A stretch of DNA of 64,000 nt from Millisia brevis NBRC 105863. Its GTDB lineage: Bacteria > Actinomycetota > Actinomycetes > Mycobacteriales > Mycobacteriaceae. Positions 19,048 to 28,500 of the stretch are shown here, piece after piece (positions within the stretch are counted from its first letter, which is position 1; each line of letters begins with the position of its first letter). The translations under genes and the position numbers were made by a program. The stretch lies in NCBI RefSeq assembly GCF_001552615.1, contig NZ_BCRN01000004.1, positions 186,001 to 250,000 of the forward strand. Direction: 5' to 3'. Under the pieces are notes generated by a model. It was not told where the DNA came from and did no database searches. It saw nothing but the letters and a program-made list of their open reading frames with translations.

Positions 19048-20646
19048 TCAGCCCCGCCGCGCGCCGAGGCCCCCGGTGATCTCGGCCTCCGCCGCGATGG
19101 TGACCAGGGTCAGGCGCACCGCCCGCGGCCCCGCGGTCAGCACGACGCGATCGTCGCCGGGCGCCGGCTGGACGATCGTCACGTCGGGGTCCTCGACCGG
19201 CCAGAACGCCGCGTCGTCGGCGACGTGGATCAGGGTGCCGGCGGCCTCCGGCGGGTCGGCGTAGGGCCCGTCGAGCAACACCGCGTCGAATCGGGTCAGA
19301 CCGCCCTCCGGCCGGGTCTGCGCCGCTTCCACGGTCAGCTGATCGTCCGGGACCGCGCGCGCGAGCGGCTGCCACGCGCTCGGGCGGTCGGTGATCACCA
19401 GCAGCCGGCCGCCGATAGCGATCGCGCGCAGGGCCAGTTGCAGCGCGACGAACAGCTCGCCCGCGACGTAGGTGCGGGCCACACCGCGCCCGAAGAGCCG
19501 GGCGGTCACCCCCGCGCCGGCCGCGTCCGAACCGACCAGCTGACCGCCGGCTCCCGCGGGGACGACGATCCGCCCGAGTTCGGCGACCGGTAGCTCGCCG
19601 AACGGGGCGAACCGATCGTGATCGGTGGCGGTCGCCGGCAGATGCGAGAGGATCGCGACGCCGCGCGGTACCGGCAGCGACCGGGCCGGATGCGTCGCGC
19701 CGTCCGGCTGCCGCCCGCGCGCGAGGTAGCCCGCCGCGACCAGCACCCGGTCGCGGTCGCGATGCGGGCGGAGCCGAATCGTCGTGGTGATCGAGTCCTC
19801 GGGCAGCCCCCAGACCGCGTTGAGCGTGCTCGAGTCGATCGTCGCGGAGGCCAGGGCCCGGCCGCGGGCCTCGTCGGGAACCTCCGGATCGGCGTCGGTG
19901 GTGACGATCTGGCGCGATACCGAGTCGAGTTCGGCGGCGGTCAGCACGCGGGCGCGCAGCCCGTCGCCCGACAGCGCGGTCACCATCCGCGCCGCGGTCA
20001 CCGACAGCGCCCGCGCCGCCCCACCGCCGCGCCCGCCGCGCCGGTCGACCGCGCGCCGGTTGCGCGGAACACTCATCGTCAGGACCACCCAGGTCGACCG
20101 TTCGGCCGCGATCGGCAGATCGCCGATCAGCCGACGGTAGACCTCGCCCGCGGTACCCGACGACATACTCCGCCGGCCGTGGCAGATCACGTCGATCCCG
20201 TCGAGCTCGACGTCGACCCCGGTGAGGCTGCGCGCCAGCGTCGCCAACGGGATCGCCCGATCCGGCTCGCAGCGACCGGTGGCCACCGTGGTGAACCCGC
20301 CGGAACGCGGCAGGATCTCGACGACCGCTGTCAGCAGATCGCGATGCCTGTGCAGCCCGATCACCCCGCCGTCCGGGGTGGTCCAGGCGAAGGTGTCCAC
20401 CTGCGGCTGCGCGCCCGTTCGACGCAGGCGGCCGCCGATCCGTTCGAGCAGGCTGCGCCCGCGGACCGGGCTCGCGGTGGCGGCGGCGACGACCGCACCG
20501 CCGACCGCGGCCCAGACCGGCGCCGCCCCGGTGAACGGAATTCCCACCGCCACAGCGGATCCGAGGAGCACCGCGGTAACGGTCGGTCCGGTGCGCAGCG
20601 GGCCCGGACGAGGGGTGGTCGCGGCGGTGTCGTCGGGGTCGGTCAC
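19048..20646 (-). CDS. eccE: Type VII secretion protein EccE (ESX-4 locus)
   Basis: 532 residues from the GTG at 20646, chosen because GGAGG lies 7 nt upstream and the longer frame adds Arg/Pro-rich noise. Two N-terminal membrane helices (about 20-60) are followed by a large cytoplasmic/periplasmic domain with the TPDGGVIGLHRHRDLLTAVVE pattern of EccE. EccE forms the periphery of the ESX membrane complex with EccB, EccC and EccD. The M. tuberculosis ESX-4 locus lacks eccE, so its presence here marks a more complete ESX-4. It is divergent from eccB with 128 bp between them. Confidence 0.85.
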   Translation of the reverse strand: MTDPDDTAATTPRPGPLRTGPTVTAVLLGSAVAVGIPFTGAAPVWAAVGGAVVAAATASPVRGRSLLERIGGRLRRTGAQPQVDTFAWTTPDGGVIGLHRHRDLLTAVVEILPRSGGFTTVATGRCEPDRAIPLATLARSLTGVDVELDGIDVICHGRRSMSSGTAGEVYRRLIGDLPIAAERSTWVVLTMSVPRNRRAVDRRGGRGGGAARALSVTAARMVTALSGDGLRARVLTAAELDSVSRQIVTTDADPEVPDEARGRALASATIDSSTLNAVWGLPEDSITTTIRLRPHRDRDRVLVAAGYLARGRQPDGATHPARSLPVPRGVAILSHLPATATDHDRFAPFGELPVAELGRIVVPAGAGGQLVGSDAAGAGVTARLFGRGVARTYVAGELFVALQLALRAIAIGGRLLVITDRPSAWQPLARAVPDDQLTVEAAQTRPEGGLTRFDAVLLDGPYADPPEAAGTLIHVADDAAFWPVEDPDVTIVQPAPGDDRVVLTAGPRAVRLTLVTIAAEAEITGGLGARRG

Positions 20647-20774
20647 GATCTGCCTCCGGGTTGGCTGCTCGGTCGACGGTAGGGTGTGCGCTGGCACGCG
20701 GCCGGTGGGGAGCCGCGATCGGAATCGGCCGCGGTCGATTCCTGCCGGGGATCGATCGACGGGGGAGGCACGAC

Positions 20775-22247
20775 GTGGCGGCAACGCCGACAACGCGATG
20801 GCAGGTGGGGGGCCACCGCTTTCTGGTTCGCCGACTCGAGCACGCGATCGTGCGGCGCGACCCCCGGATGATCCACGACCCGATGCGCTCGCAATCGCGG
20901 GCGCTGATGGTCGGCGCGGTCCTGGCGGTGATCGGCCTGGCGGTCGCGGGCGCGCTGGCATTGTTCCGCCCCCGGGACACGGTGGGGGACGCGGCGATTC
21001 TGGTGGGCCGCGATTCCGCCGCGCTCTACGTCGTCGAGGACGGGGTGGTCCACCCGACCACCAATCTGGCCTCCGCGCGGCTGGTGGTCGGCAGCCCCGA
21101 CGAGCCGACGCGGGTATCGGACTCCCAACTGGGGGAGTATCCGGTCGGGCCGCTGGTCGGCATCGTCGGAGCGCCGTCCGCGCTGCCCGCCGACACCGCG
21201 GACCCCCGGCCGGTCTGGGCGGTCTGCGATACGTTGCGCGACGGCCATCCCGAGCCGGTGTCCACGGCGGTGCTGGTCACCGGCGCCGCGGCCCCGGATG
21301 CGGTCCGGCCCCTCGGCGATCGGCAGGCGCTGTTGTGGAGCAACGCCGGGCGCACCTTTCTGGTGCACGGCGGTGTCCGCTCCGCGGTCGACATCAACGA
21401 TCGCGCCGTGGTGCGGGCGCTCGGCCTCGATCCCGCCGCGGTCACTCCGGTCTCGACGTCGGTGCTCGACGCGGTGCGCGAGGTCCCCGCGATCTATCCG
21501 CCGGTGATCCCGCGGGTCGGCGAGCCACCGACCCAACCGTTCGGGGATCGGCCGATCGGATCGGTGGTCACCGTCGAACGCAACGACGGCGCCGAGTACT
21601 ACCTCGTGCTCGACGACGGTGTCCAGCAGATCCCGGCCACCGTCGCGGACCTGATCCGCTACGCCGACGCCCGCACCGGCGCCACGATCGATGTGGTCGC
21701 CCCCGGCGAGTTGTCCGATGTCCCGACCACCGCGCGGCCGGTCTCGATCGACATGTTTCCGACCGAGCCGCTCGACGTGATCGCCCGCGGCGTCCACACC
21801 GTGCAATGCCTGACGTGGACGTCGAGCACGCCGACCGAGGCGGCCGACGGTGGCGAACTGCGGGCCGATGTGGCGGTCGCGGTCGGGTCGACACTGCCGC
21901 TGCCCGCCGACGCGCGGATGACCGAGTTGGCCGGCGCGGACGGTCCGGGACCGCTGATCGATGCGGTGCACATCGACCGGCCGGTGGGCTACTTCGCGGT
22001 CGCCACGGGTGCCGGGACGAGCGAGGTCCGCCGGGACGGCGCCTTCGTGGTCGCGAATACCGGTGTGCGTTACGGGGTTCCGGATGTCGAGGCGCAGGAG
22101 GCGTTGGGTGTGGGGCTCGCGACCGCCGGGCCCTGGCCGATCCTGCGGCTGCTGCCGGAGGGGCCGGTGCTCGCCCGCGACCGGGCGCGGGTCCTTCACG
22201 ACGGTGACCTGCCCGACGAGGCGGTGCGGTCCCTCGGCGAACGGTAG
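20775..22247 (+). CDS. eccB4: Type VII secretion protein EccB4
   Basis: 490 residues from the GTG at 20775, with GGGGGAGG 6 nt upstream. It begins with the conserved EccB start (PTTRWQVGGHRFLVRRLEHAIVRRD), then one membrane helix at about 43-64, then a large extracytoplasmic domain with the R-repeat arrangement of EccB and a Cys pair (CDTL, VQCLTW). EccB dimerises in the periplasm and is part of the ESX pore complex. Its 3' end overlaps the convergent mycP gene by 52 bp. Confidence 0.93.
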   Translation: MAATPTTRWQVGGHRFLVRRLEHAIVRRDPRMIHDPMRSQSRALMVGAVLAVIGLAVAGALALFRPRDTVGDAAILVGRDSAALYVVEDGVVHPTTNLASARLVVGSPDEPTRVSDSQLGEYPVGPLVGIVGAPSALPADTADPRPVWAVCDTLRDGHPEPVSTAVLVTGAAAPDAVRPLGDRQALLWSNAGRTFLVHGGVRSAVDINDRAVVRALGLDPAAVTPVSTSVLDAVREVPAIYPPVIPRVGEPPTQPFGDRPIGSVVTVERNDGAEYYLVLDDGVQQIPATVADLIRYADARTGATIDVVAPGELSDVPTTARPVSIDMFPTEPLDVIARGVHTVQCLTWTSSTPTEAADGGELRADVAVAVGSTLPLPADARMTELAGADGPGPLIDAVHIDRPVGYFAVATGAGTSEVRRDGAFVVANTGVRYGVPDVEAQEALGVGLATAGPWPILRLLPEGPVLARDRARVLHDGDLPDEAVRSLGER

Positions 22248-23665
22248 CGGCGGCGCACCGCTCGGCGCGGGCGCGCGCCGGTGGCCGACCGGCCGGGCCG
22301 GATCGCGGCGACCAGTAGCGGGGTCAGCAACGCCAGCACCGCCGCGATGATCAGCGCCGCGGTCGCCGCTCGCCGGTCGGGCGGCGCCGGGGCGGGAGTC
22401 TCGGCGAGCAGCGTCTCGATCGGGCGATCCGGCACCGCCGGCGGGGGCACGTCGAAGGTGACGGCGGCGAGGGGATCGACCGTGCCGCGGCCGACCATCG
22501 GATTCCACCCACCCGCGGGCGCCCGGGCGGTCTCGACGATGCGCCGGATCACCTCGGCGGCGGGCATCTCGGGATAGCGCGAACGCACCAGCGCCGCGGT
22601 CGCCGCGACCAGCGGCGCGGCGAAGCTGGTGCCCGCGTACGGGACCGCGTCGCCGCGGCTGTCGCGGTACCCGTCGGTCAGGTCGTCGCCTCGCGGATTC
22701 AACGACACCACCGACGTGCCCGGTGCGGCGACGTCGACCCACGGGCCGCCCAGGGAGAAGCTCGACGGGGCGCCGGACGGGTCGGTCGAGCCGACCGTCA
22801 ACACCCAGTCGTCGAAGTAGGCGGGCGAGGCGAATGTCGCGACCCGCGGCCACGGATCGGCGTCGGGATGGGCGGGATCGGGGCCGGGGTTCTGCTGGGC
22901 GCAGTCCGAGGTGCTGCCGACGTTGCCGGCCGCGGCGACGATGACCACGTCGCGTTCGACGGCCGCGTACTGCAGCGCGGCGGCCAACGATCCGTCGCCG
23001 AGGCCGGTCCCCGCCGGGGCGCACGCCACCTCGGAGATGTTGATGACGGTGGCGCCGAGGTCGGCGGCGTGCCGGACCGCCGAGGCCATCGTGCGCACAT
23101 TGCCGTAGCCGGAGGAGGTCGCGCCGGTCTCGTCCCGCTCGGGGGAGCCGACCGCGGAGAAGGCGCTGCTCGACTGGCGGATCGACAGGATGGTCGCGTC
23201 CGGCGCGCCGCCGGAGAATCCGGAACCGGGCACCGGGGTCGCGGCGATCAGCCCGGCGACCAGGGTGCCGTGCCCGTCGCAGTCCTCGAGGCCGTCCCCG
23301 CCGGCGACGTAGTCGCCCGCCGCCTCGAGATTCGGCAACCGGGGATGCGGGGAGATGCCGGTGTCGATGACCGCGATGCGTTGGCCGGCGCCGCGGGTGA
23401 ACGGCCACACCGCGCCGAAGTCGAGCAGGCGCAACTGTTCCGGCGGTTCGGCCGGGTCGCCGATCGGCGTCGTATCGGTGCACAGGGTGCGCTGCTCGGT
23501 GGCATCGGGCGGCGACGGCGTGCCGGCGGCGGGCACGGCCGCGGGGTCGGCGATCGGCGGTTGGGCGCCGGCCGGAACGACTCCCGGGCCGAGGCCGATG
23601 CCGAGCAGGATCGCCGCGACCATCGCGGCCGCCGGCAGCCGGCGGGTCGCGCGCGGACCGTTCAC
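22196..23665 (-). CDS. mycP4: Mycosin MycP4, subtilisin-like protease of ESX-4
   Basis: 489 residues from GTG 23665, which overlaps the eccD stop (GTGA). It has an N-terminal signal peptide, a catalytic triad Asp101 (VIDTG), His132 (DGHGT) and Ser347 (AGTSFAAP), and a C-terminal membrane helix at about 415-435. It is anchored outside the membrane and stabilises the ESX complex. Paired cysteines (LCTDT, EDCD, VACAP, SDCAQ) fit disulfides of mycosins. The last residues are encoded in DNA that is also the end of eccB on the other strand. Confidence 0.93.
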   Translation of the reverse strand: MNGPRATRRLPAAAMVAAILLGIGLGPGVVPAGAQPPIADPAAVPAAGTPSPPDATEQRTLCTDTTPIGDPAEPPEQLRLLDFGAVWPFTRGAGQRIAVIDTGISPHPRLPNLEAAGDYVAGGDGLEDCDGHGTLVAGLIAATPVPGSGFSGGAPDATILSIRQSSSAFSAVGSPERDETGATSSGYGNVRTMASAVRHAADLGATVINISEVACAPAGTGLGDGSLAAALQYAAVERDVVIVAAAGNVGSTSDCAQQNPGPDPAHPDADPWPRVATFASPAYFDDWVLTVGSTDPSGAPSSFSLGGPWVDVAAPGTSVVSLNPRGDDLTDGYRDSRGDAVPYAGTSFAAPLVAATAALVRSRYPEMPAAEVIRRIVETARAPAGGWNPMVGRGTVDPLAAVTFDVPPPAVPDRPIETLLAETPAPAPPDRRAATAALIIAAVLALLTPLLVAAIRPGRSATGARPRRAVRRRYRSPRDRTASSGRSPS

Positions 23666-25182
23666 AGGTTGCGGACGAGGGCGAACAGGCCCGCGACCCA
23701 GAACAGCAGCGGCACGACCGCCGCGGTGGCCGCCAACTCCAGGTATTCGACCGCCCGCCGGGCGGTGGGCGGGAAGGTGCGCACCGCCGCGATCGTCCCG
23801 AGCACCAGGCAGATCGCGATACCGGCCAGGGCGATCAGCAGCGCCACCCACCAGAGCCCGGGGCGACCGATCGCGACGCCGAGGACCGCGGCGACCGGGA
23901 TCGCCGCACCGGCGACGATCATCGCGGTCACCTGCCGACTGCCCACGTAGCTGCGGGCCCGCAACATCAGCATGAGCGCGACCACCGCGGCCAGCAGCAG
24001 ACCGGGCAGATGCGGCTGGCCCAGCCGCTCGACCAGGCCTGCGGCGATCGGCCCATCGCCGACCGCACCGGCGGCGACCTCCGAGGTCGGTGTCGCGAAG
24101 GGCAGGGCGACGATCGTGCCGAGAACGGCGACCGCCACCGCGGCCGCGCTGCCCGCGACGTGGCCGGAGAGGTACTCGTCGGCGCGATTCGCCCGGGCCA
24201 GCACCGCATCGACGTCCTCATCGATCGGCTCGTCGTCGACCGGTTCGGTCGCGTCGGCCGGCGCGGTGCGGGGGATGACCGGCACCGCGAGCCCGGCGGC
24301 GAAGATCGACAGCCTCGGCCCGAGGATCAGCAGGATCAACCCGACGGCCACCACGATCGCCGCGCTGATCCGCGCGGTGGTGATGTCCGCGGTCACCACG
24401 GCCAACCACAGCGTCATCAGGCCGCTGAACAGGATGATCGCCGTCGCGGTGGCGTAGCCGACCGACAGGGCGCGGCGGCCGATCGCGGCGACGGCGCAGA
24501 CCGCCGCGCAACCGGCCAGGCCCGCGGCGGCGGGGTCGTTCGGCGGCAGGATCCGCGCCGCGCCGACAAAGGCCGGGGCGAGCGCGCAGGCGGCGACAAC
24601 CGCGCCGGTCCGCGGATCGCCGAGCAGTCGGTCGATCGCGATGCCGCCGCCGAGCAGCATCGCCGCGAGCACCAGTCCGACGATCGCGGCCACCATCGTC
24701 GAGGTCGGTGCCGTCAGGATCGCCGCGCCGAGGGCCACCGAGGCGATCGGAGTGAGCAGATAGCCCAGCCGGCGGGCGTCGGTCGCCTCCCATCGGCGGG
24801 GACCGACCACCTCGGCGTAGGCGTTGGCGATGTCGTCGAACAGCGGTGGCGGGTGCGGGGAGTCGCTGTCGGTCAACAGCAGCAGGTCGCCGTCGCGGAT
24901 ACCGGAATCGCCGAGCGAACGGCCGGGCGGCAGGGCCGCGGCGCCGACCGGGGTCAGCGACCAGGATCGGGTTCGGCCGGCGGTGGTGACCCCGTCGTCG
25001 CCGGTGCGGTCGGTGACCAGGGTGACGATGCCGGGGATCAGCCGACCGATCGGGACCGCCGCCGGCAGGGCGATATCGATCTCGACCGAGCGCGCCGCGA
25101 TGGTCACCCGGCACATCTCGGGGACGAGCAGTCCCTCGTCGGTATCGGTCGGAATCGGCCCCGACGCCTGCGTCGTCGTCAT
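23662..25182 (-). CDS. eccD4: Type VII secretion integral membrane protein EccD4
   Basis: 506 residues from ATG 25182, preceded by GGGGGGA; upstream codons are not protein-like. The first ~95 residues form the ubiquitin-like YukD domain (CRVTIAARSVEIDIALPAAVPIG). A linker follows, then about eleven hydrophobic helices with a cytoplasmic acidic loop (DATEPVDDEPIDEDVDAVL) near residue 335. EccD lines the membrane vestibule of ESX systems. It is co-transcribed with mycP (4-bp overlap) and divergent from eccC. Confidence 0.94.
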   Translation of the reverse strand: MTTTQASGPIPTDTDEGLLVPEMCRVTIAARSVEIDIALPAAVPIGRLIPGIVTLVTDRTGDDGVTTAGRTRSWSLTPVGAAALPPGRSLGDSGIRDGDLLLLTDSDSPHPPPLFDDIANAYAEVVGPRRWEATDARRLGYLLTPIASVALGAAILTAPTSTMVAAIVGLVLAAMLLGGGIAIDRLLGDPRTGAVVAACALAPAFVGAARILPPNDPAAAGLAGCAAVCAVAAIGRRALSVGYATATAIILFSGLMTLWLAVVTADITTARISAAIVVAVGLILLILGPRLSIFAAGLAVPVIPRTAPADATEPVDDEPIDEDVDAVLARANRADEYLSGHVAGSAAAVAVAVLGTIVALPFATPTSEVAAGAVGDGPIAAGLVERLGQPHLPGLLLAAVVALMLMLRARSYVGSRQVTAMIVAGAAIPVAAVLGVAIGRPGLWWVALLIALAGIAICLVLGTIAAVRTFPPTARRAVEYLELAATAAVVPLLFWVAGLFALVRNL

Positions 25183-25509
25183 CTGATCCCCCCGGACCTG
25201 TTCTCGCGCACGCTGTGTTCCCGGTGCGCTGCCCTCGTCTCGCGCACCGCCGTATCCCGGCGCCCCGCGCATCCCCTCGCCACCGGGACTGTACGACACT
25301 CCAGGTCGGTATCGTCGCCCACCGCAGACCATTCGGACAAACCCAAACTAGAGGTCGGTTTGGTTCGCGACGTGCGGTAGCGCCGCGGGCCTGTGGATAG
25401 TCGGCTTTCCGTGGGGCGGTTTCCCGGGTTACCGTCGGCGCGCGCGGTGGGGAGGCCGTGCTGGAGTCGACCCCCGAGGGTGTCGGCGTGGCGTCGGGGG
25501 AGGTGTCGA
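25183..25509. promoter_or_regulatory. 327-bp divergent promoter region eccD / eccC
   Basis: No gene is seen. The region should carry back-to-back promoters for eccD-mycP and eccC-esxUT. A 6-bp inverted repeat CCAAAC-N9-GTTTGG at 25343-25363 lies in a locally AT-richer stretch and could be a regulator site. A GGGGGAGG (25496-25503) is the eccC ribosome site. Confidence 0.5.
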
Positions 25510-28500
25510 GTGGTCGGTCGCGGTGCCAGTCGGGGTGCGGGGGCGGTACCCGGGTCGGGGACGACCAAGGTCGTCGTGCGGCCGCCGGCGCGCATCGAGC
25601 CGCCCCGCATGCCCGGCGGGGAGCTGCCCCTGGAGGCGCCGCCCGAGGTCCCTCGGGTGATTCCGGGCAATACCTTCATGAAGCTGATGCCGGTCGTGAT
25701 GATCGTCGCGATGGTCGGCATCGTCGCGATGATGATCACCTCGGGGATGGCGACCAACCCGATGATGCTGCTGTTCCCCGCGATGATGTTGTTCTCGGTG
25801 GTCGCCATGATCGGTTCCGGAGGAGGGCGCGGTCAGGGGCAGCGCACCGCCGAGGCCGACGAGAATCGCAAGGACTACCTGCGCTATCTCGGCCGGATGC
25901 GCCGGGAGGTCGCACAGACCGAGCGCCTGCAGCGCAGCGCCCTCGAATGGACCCATCCGGATCCGAACGGGCTGTGGACGCTGCTCGGCAGCGACCGGAT
26001 GTGGGAGCGCCGACGCGGCGACGCCGATTTCTGTCATGTGCGCATCGGCAGCGGCAGCCAGCGGCTCGCCACCCGGCTCGTCCCCCCGGAGATCGGCCCG
26101 GTCGAGGACCTCGAGCCGGTTGCGGCGGTCTCGCTGCGCCGCTTCGTGCGCGGCCACTCGATCGCCCGCGAGCTGCCGATCGCGGTGGCGGTGCGCGGCT
26201 TCCCGGTGATCTCGGTATCGGGTGACAAGGACCGGGCCCGCTCGCTGGCCTGCTCGATCATTATGCAGCTGTGCACCTTTCACGGCCCGGACGTGCTGCG
26301 GGTGGTCGTGGTGCGCAGCTTCGACGTCGCCGCCGACTGGGACTGGGTCAAGTGGTTGCCACACGCCGCGGACCCGACGCGCTCCGACGGCGCCGGCCAG
26401 GCGCGGTTGATTTTCGACAGCTTCGGCGCGGCGGCGGCGGGCTTGTCCGACCTGCTGGCCGGACGCGGGCGCTTCGTACGGTCCGGTGGCCCGACCGAGC
26501 ACCCGCAGATCGTGATCGTCGTCGACGGGGCCCGGATCGGCGCGGAGCCGATCGGCCGGGCCGCCGAGGGTATCGACTCGGTGACCTTCCTCGACCTCGC
26601 CGGCGCCTTCGAAGCCTCCGCCGCCGAGGCGGGCCTGCGGCTGCGCACCACCGACGACGCGATCGGCGCGGTCGGCGCTGCGGGGACCGAGTGGTTCGGA
26701 TCGGTCGACCGCCTCGACCCGGGAACCCCGCTGGTCTGGGCCTGCGCGATCGCGCCCTATCGGCTGCCGGCCGCGGGCGCCGCGGCCGAGGAGACCGAAC
26801 TCGGTGATCCCGGCGCCTGGCACCGGTTGATCGGCCTGCCCGATCCCGCGCGGTTCGATACCGAGCGCATGTGGGCACCGCGGCAGGCGCGTGACCGGCT
26901 GCGGGTGGCGATCGGCGTCGGGACGGACGCCCGGCCCGTGGAACTCGATCTCAAGGAATCCGCCGAGGGCGGCATGGGCCCGCACGGGCTGTGCGTCGGC
27001 GCGACCGGTTCCGGCAAGTCGGAATTCCTGCGCACCCTGGTGCTCGGTCTAATTGCTACCCACCCGCCGGATCAGCTCAACCTGGTGCTGGTCGACTTCA
27101 AGGGCGGTGCGACCTTCCTCGGCCTCGAGCCGGTCGCCCATGTCGCCGCGGTCATCACCAACCTGGCGGACGAGTCGGCGCTGGTCGATCGCATGCGCGA
27201 CGCGTTGTCCGGTGAGATGAACCGGCGTCAGGAGGTCCTGCGGGCGGCGGGCAACTTCGCCAACGTGTCCGACTACCAGCGCGCCCGCGCCGCCGGCGCC
27301 GACCTGCCGCCGCTGCCGGCGCTGTTCATCGTGGTCGACGAGTTCTCCGAATTGTTGTCCCAGCATCCGGATTTCGCGGAGCTCTTCGTCGCCATCGGTC
27401 GGCTCGGTCGCTCGCTGCATATCCACCTGCTGTTGGCCAGCCAGCGTTTGGACGAGGGGCGGATGCGCGGCCTCGAATCGCACCTGTCCTATCGCATCGG
27501 TTTGAAGACGTTCTCCGCGAACGAATCCCGATCGGTCCTCGGCGTTCCCGATGCCTATCACCTGCCCGCCCAGCCGGGCGCCGCCTATCTGAAGACCGAC
27601 GCCGACGAATTGGTCCGCTTCACCGCGGCGTTCGTCTCCGGTCCCTACCGCTCGTCGACATACACCCCGAGCAGCCCGGCCGGCGCCCCGACGGCGGTCG
27701 AGCAGGTTTCGGTCTTCCGCGACGGCGTGGTCCCGATCGACCCGGGCGCGCGGGCCGATGCGCACCGACGGCGCGGCAGCCGACCGCCGGGTGCACCCGA
27801 TCGACCGTCGGCGGAGGCCGGCACGGTGCTGCAGACGGTGGTCTCCCGCATCGTCGGACACGGCCGCCCGGCCCACCGGGTCTGGCTGCCGGTGCTCGAC
27901 GATCCGCCGAGCCTCGACTCGCTGCTGCCGATCCGCGCCGGCGACACCGCCTCGTTGCGGGTGCCGATCGGCGTGATCGACCGCCCCTTCGATCAGCGGC
28001 GCGATCAGCTGACGGTCGACCTGTCCGGCGCCCGGGGGCACGTGGTGATCGTCGGCGGTCCGCAGTCGGGCAAGTCGACGGCGGTGCGCAGCCTGATCCT
28101 GGCCCTGTCGGCCGGTCACTCCGCCCGCCAGGTGCAGTTCTACTGCCTCGACTTCGGTGGCGGCTCGCTCGCCGGCGTCGCCGGGCTGCCGCACGTCGGC
28201 TCGGTCGCCGGCCGCACCGACGCCGACCGGGTGCGCCGCACCGTCGCCGAGGTGGTCGCGATCGTGCACCGGCGCGAACGCGAATTTCGTTCCCGGGGCA
28301 TCGAATCGGCCGCCGACCATCGCGCCCGGCGGGCTGCCGGGGAGATCGACGACGATCCGTTCGGCGACGTCTTTCTGGTGATCGACGGCTGGGCCACCGT
28401 GCGCAGCGACTTCGAGCCGCTCGAGGAGGACATCCGGGTGATCGCCGCGAGCGGTCTGTCCTACGGGGTACACGTGGTGCTCGCCGCGACCCGGTGGGCG

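Noticed and set aside
20643-23483. A 946-codon minus-strand frame across eccB and mycP
   Set aside because: Arg/Gly/Asp-rich shadow; the true genes eccB4 and mycP4 carry recognised motifs in other frames.
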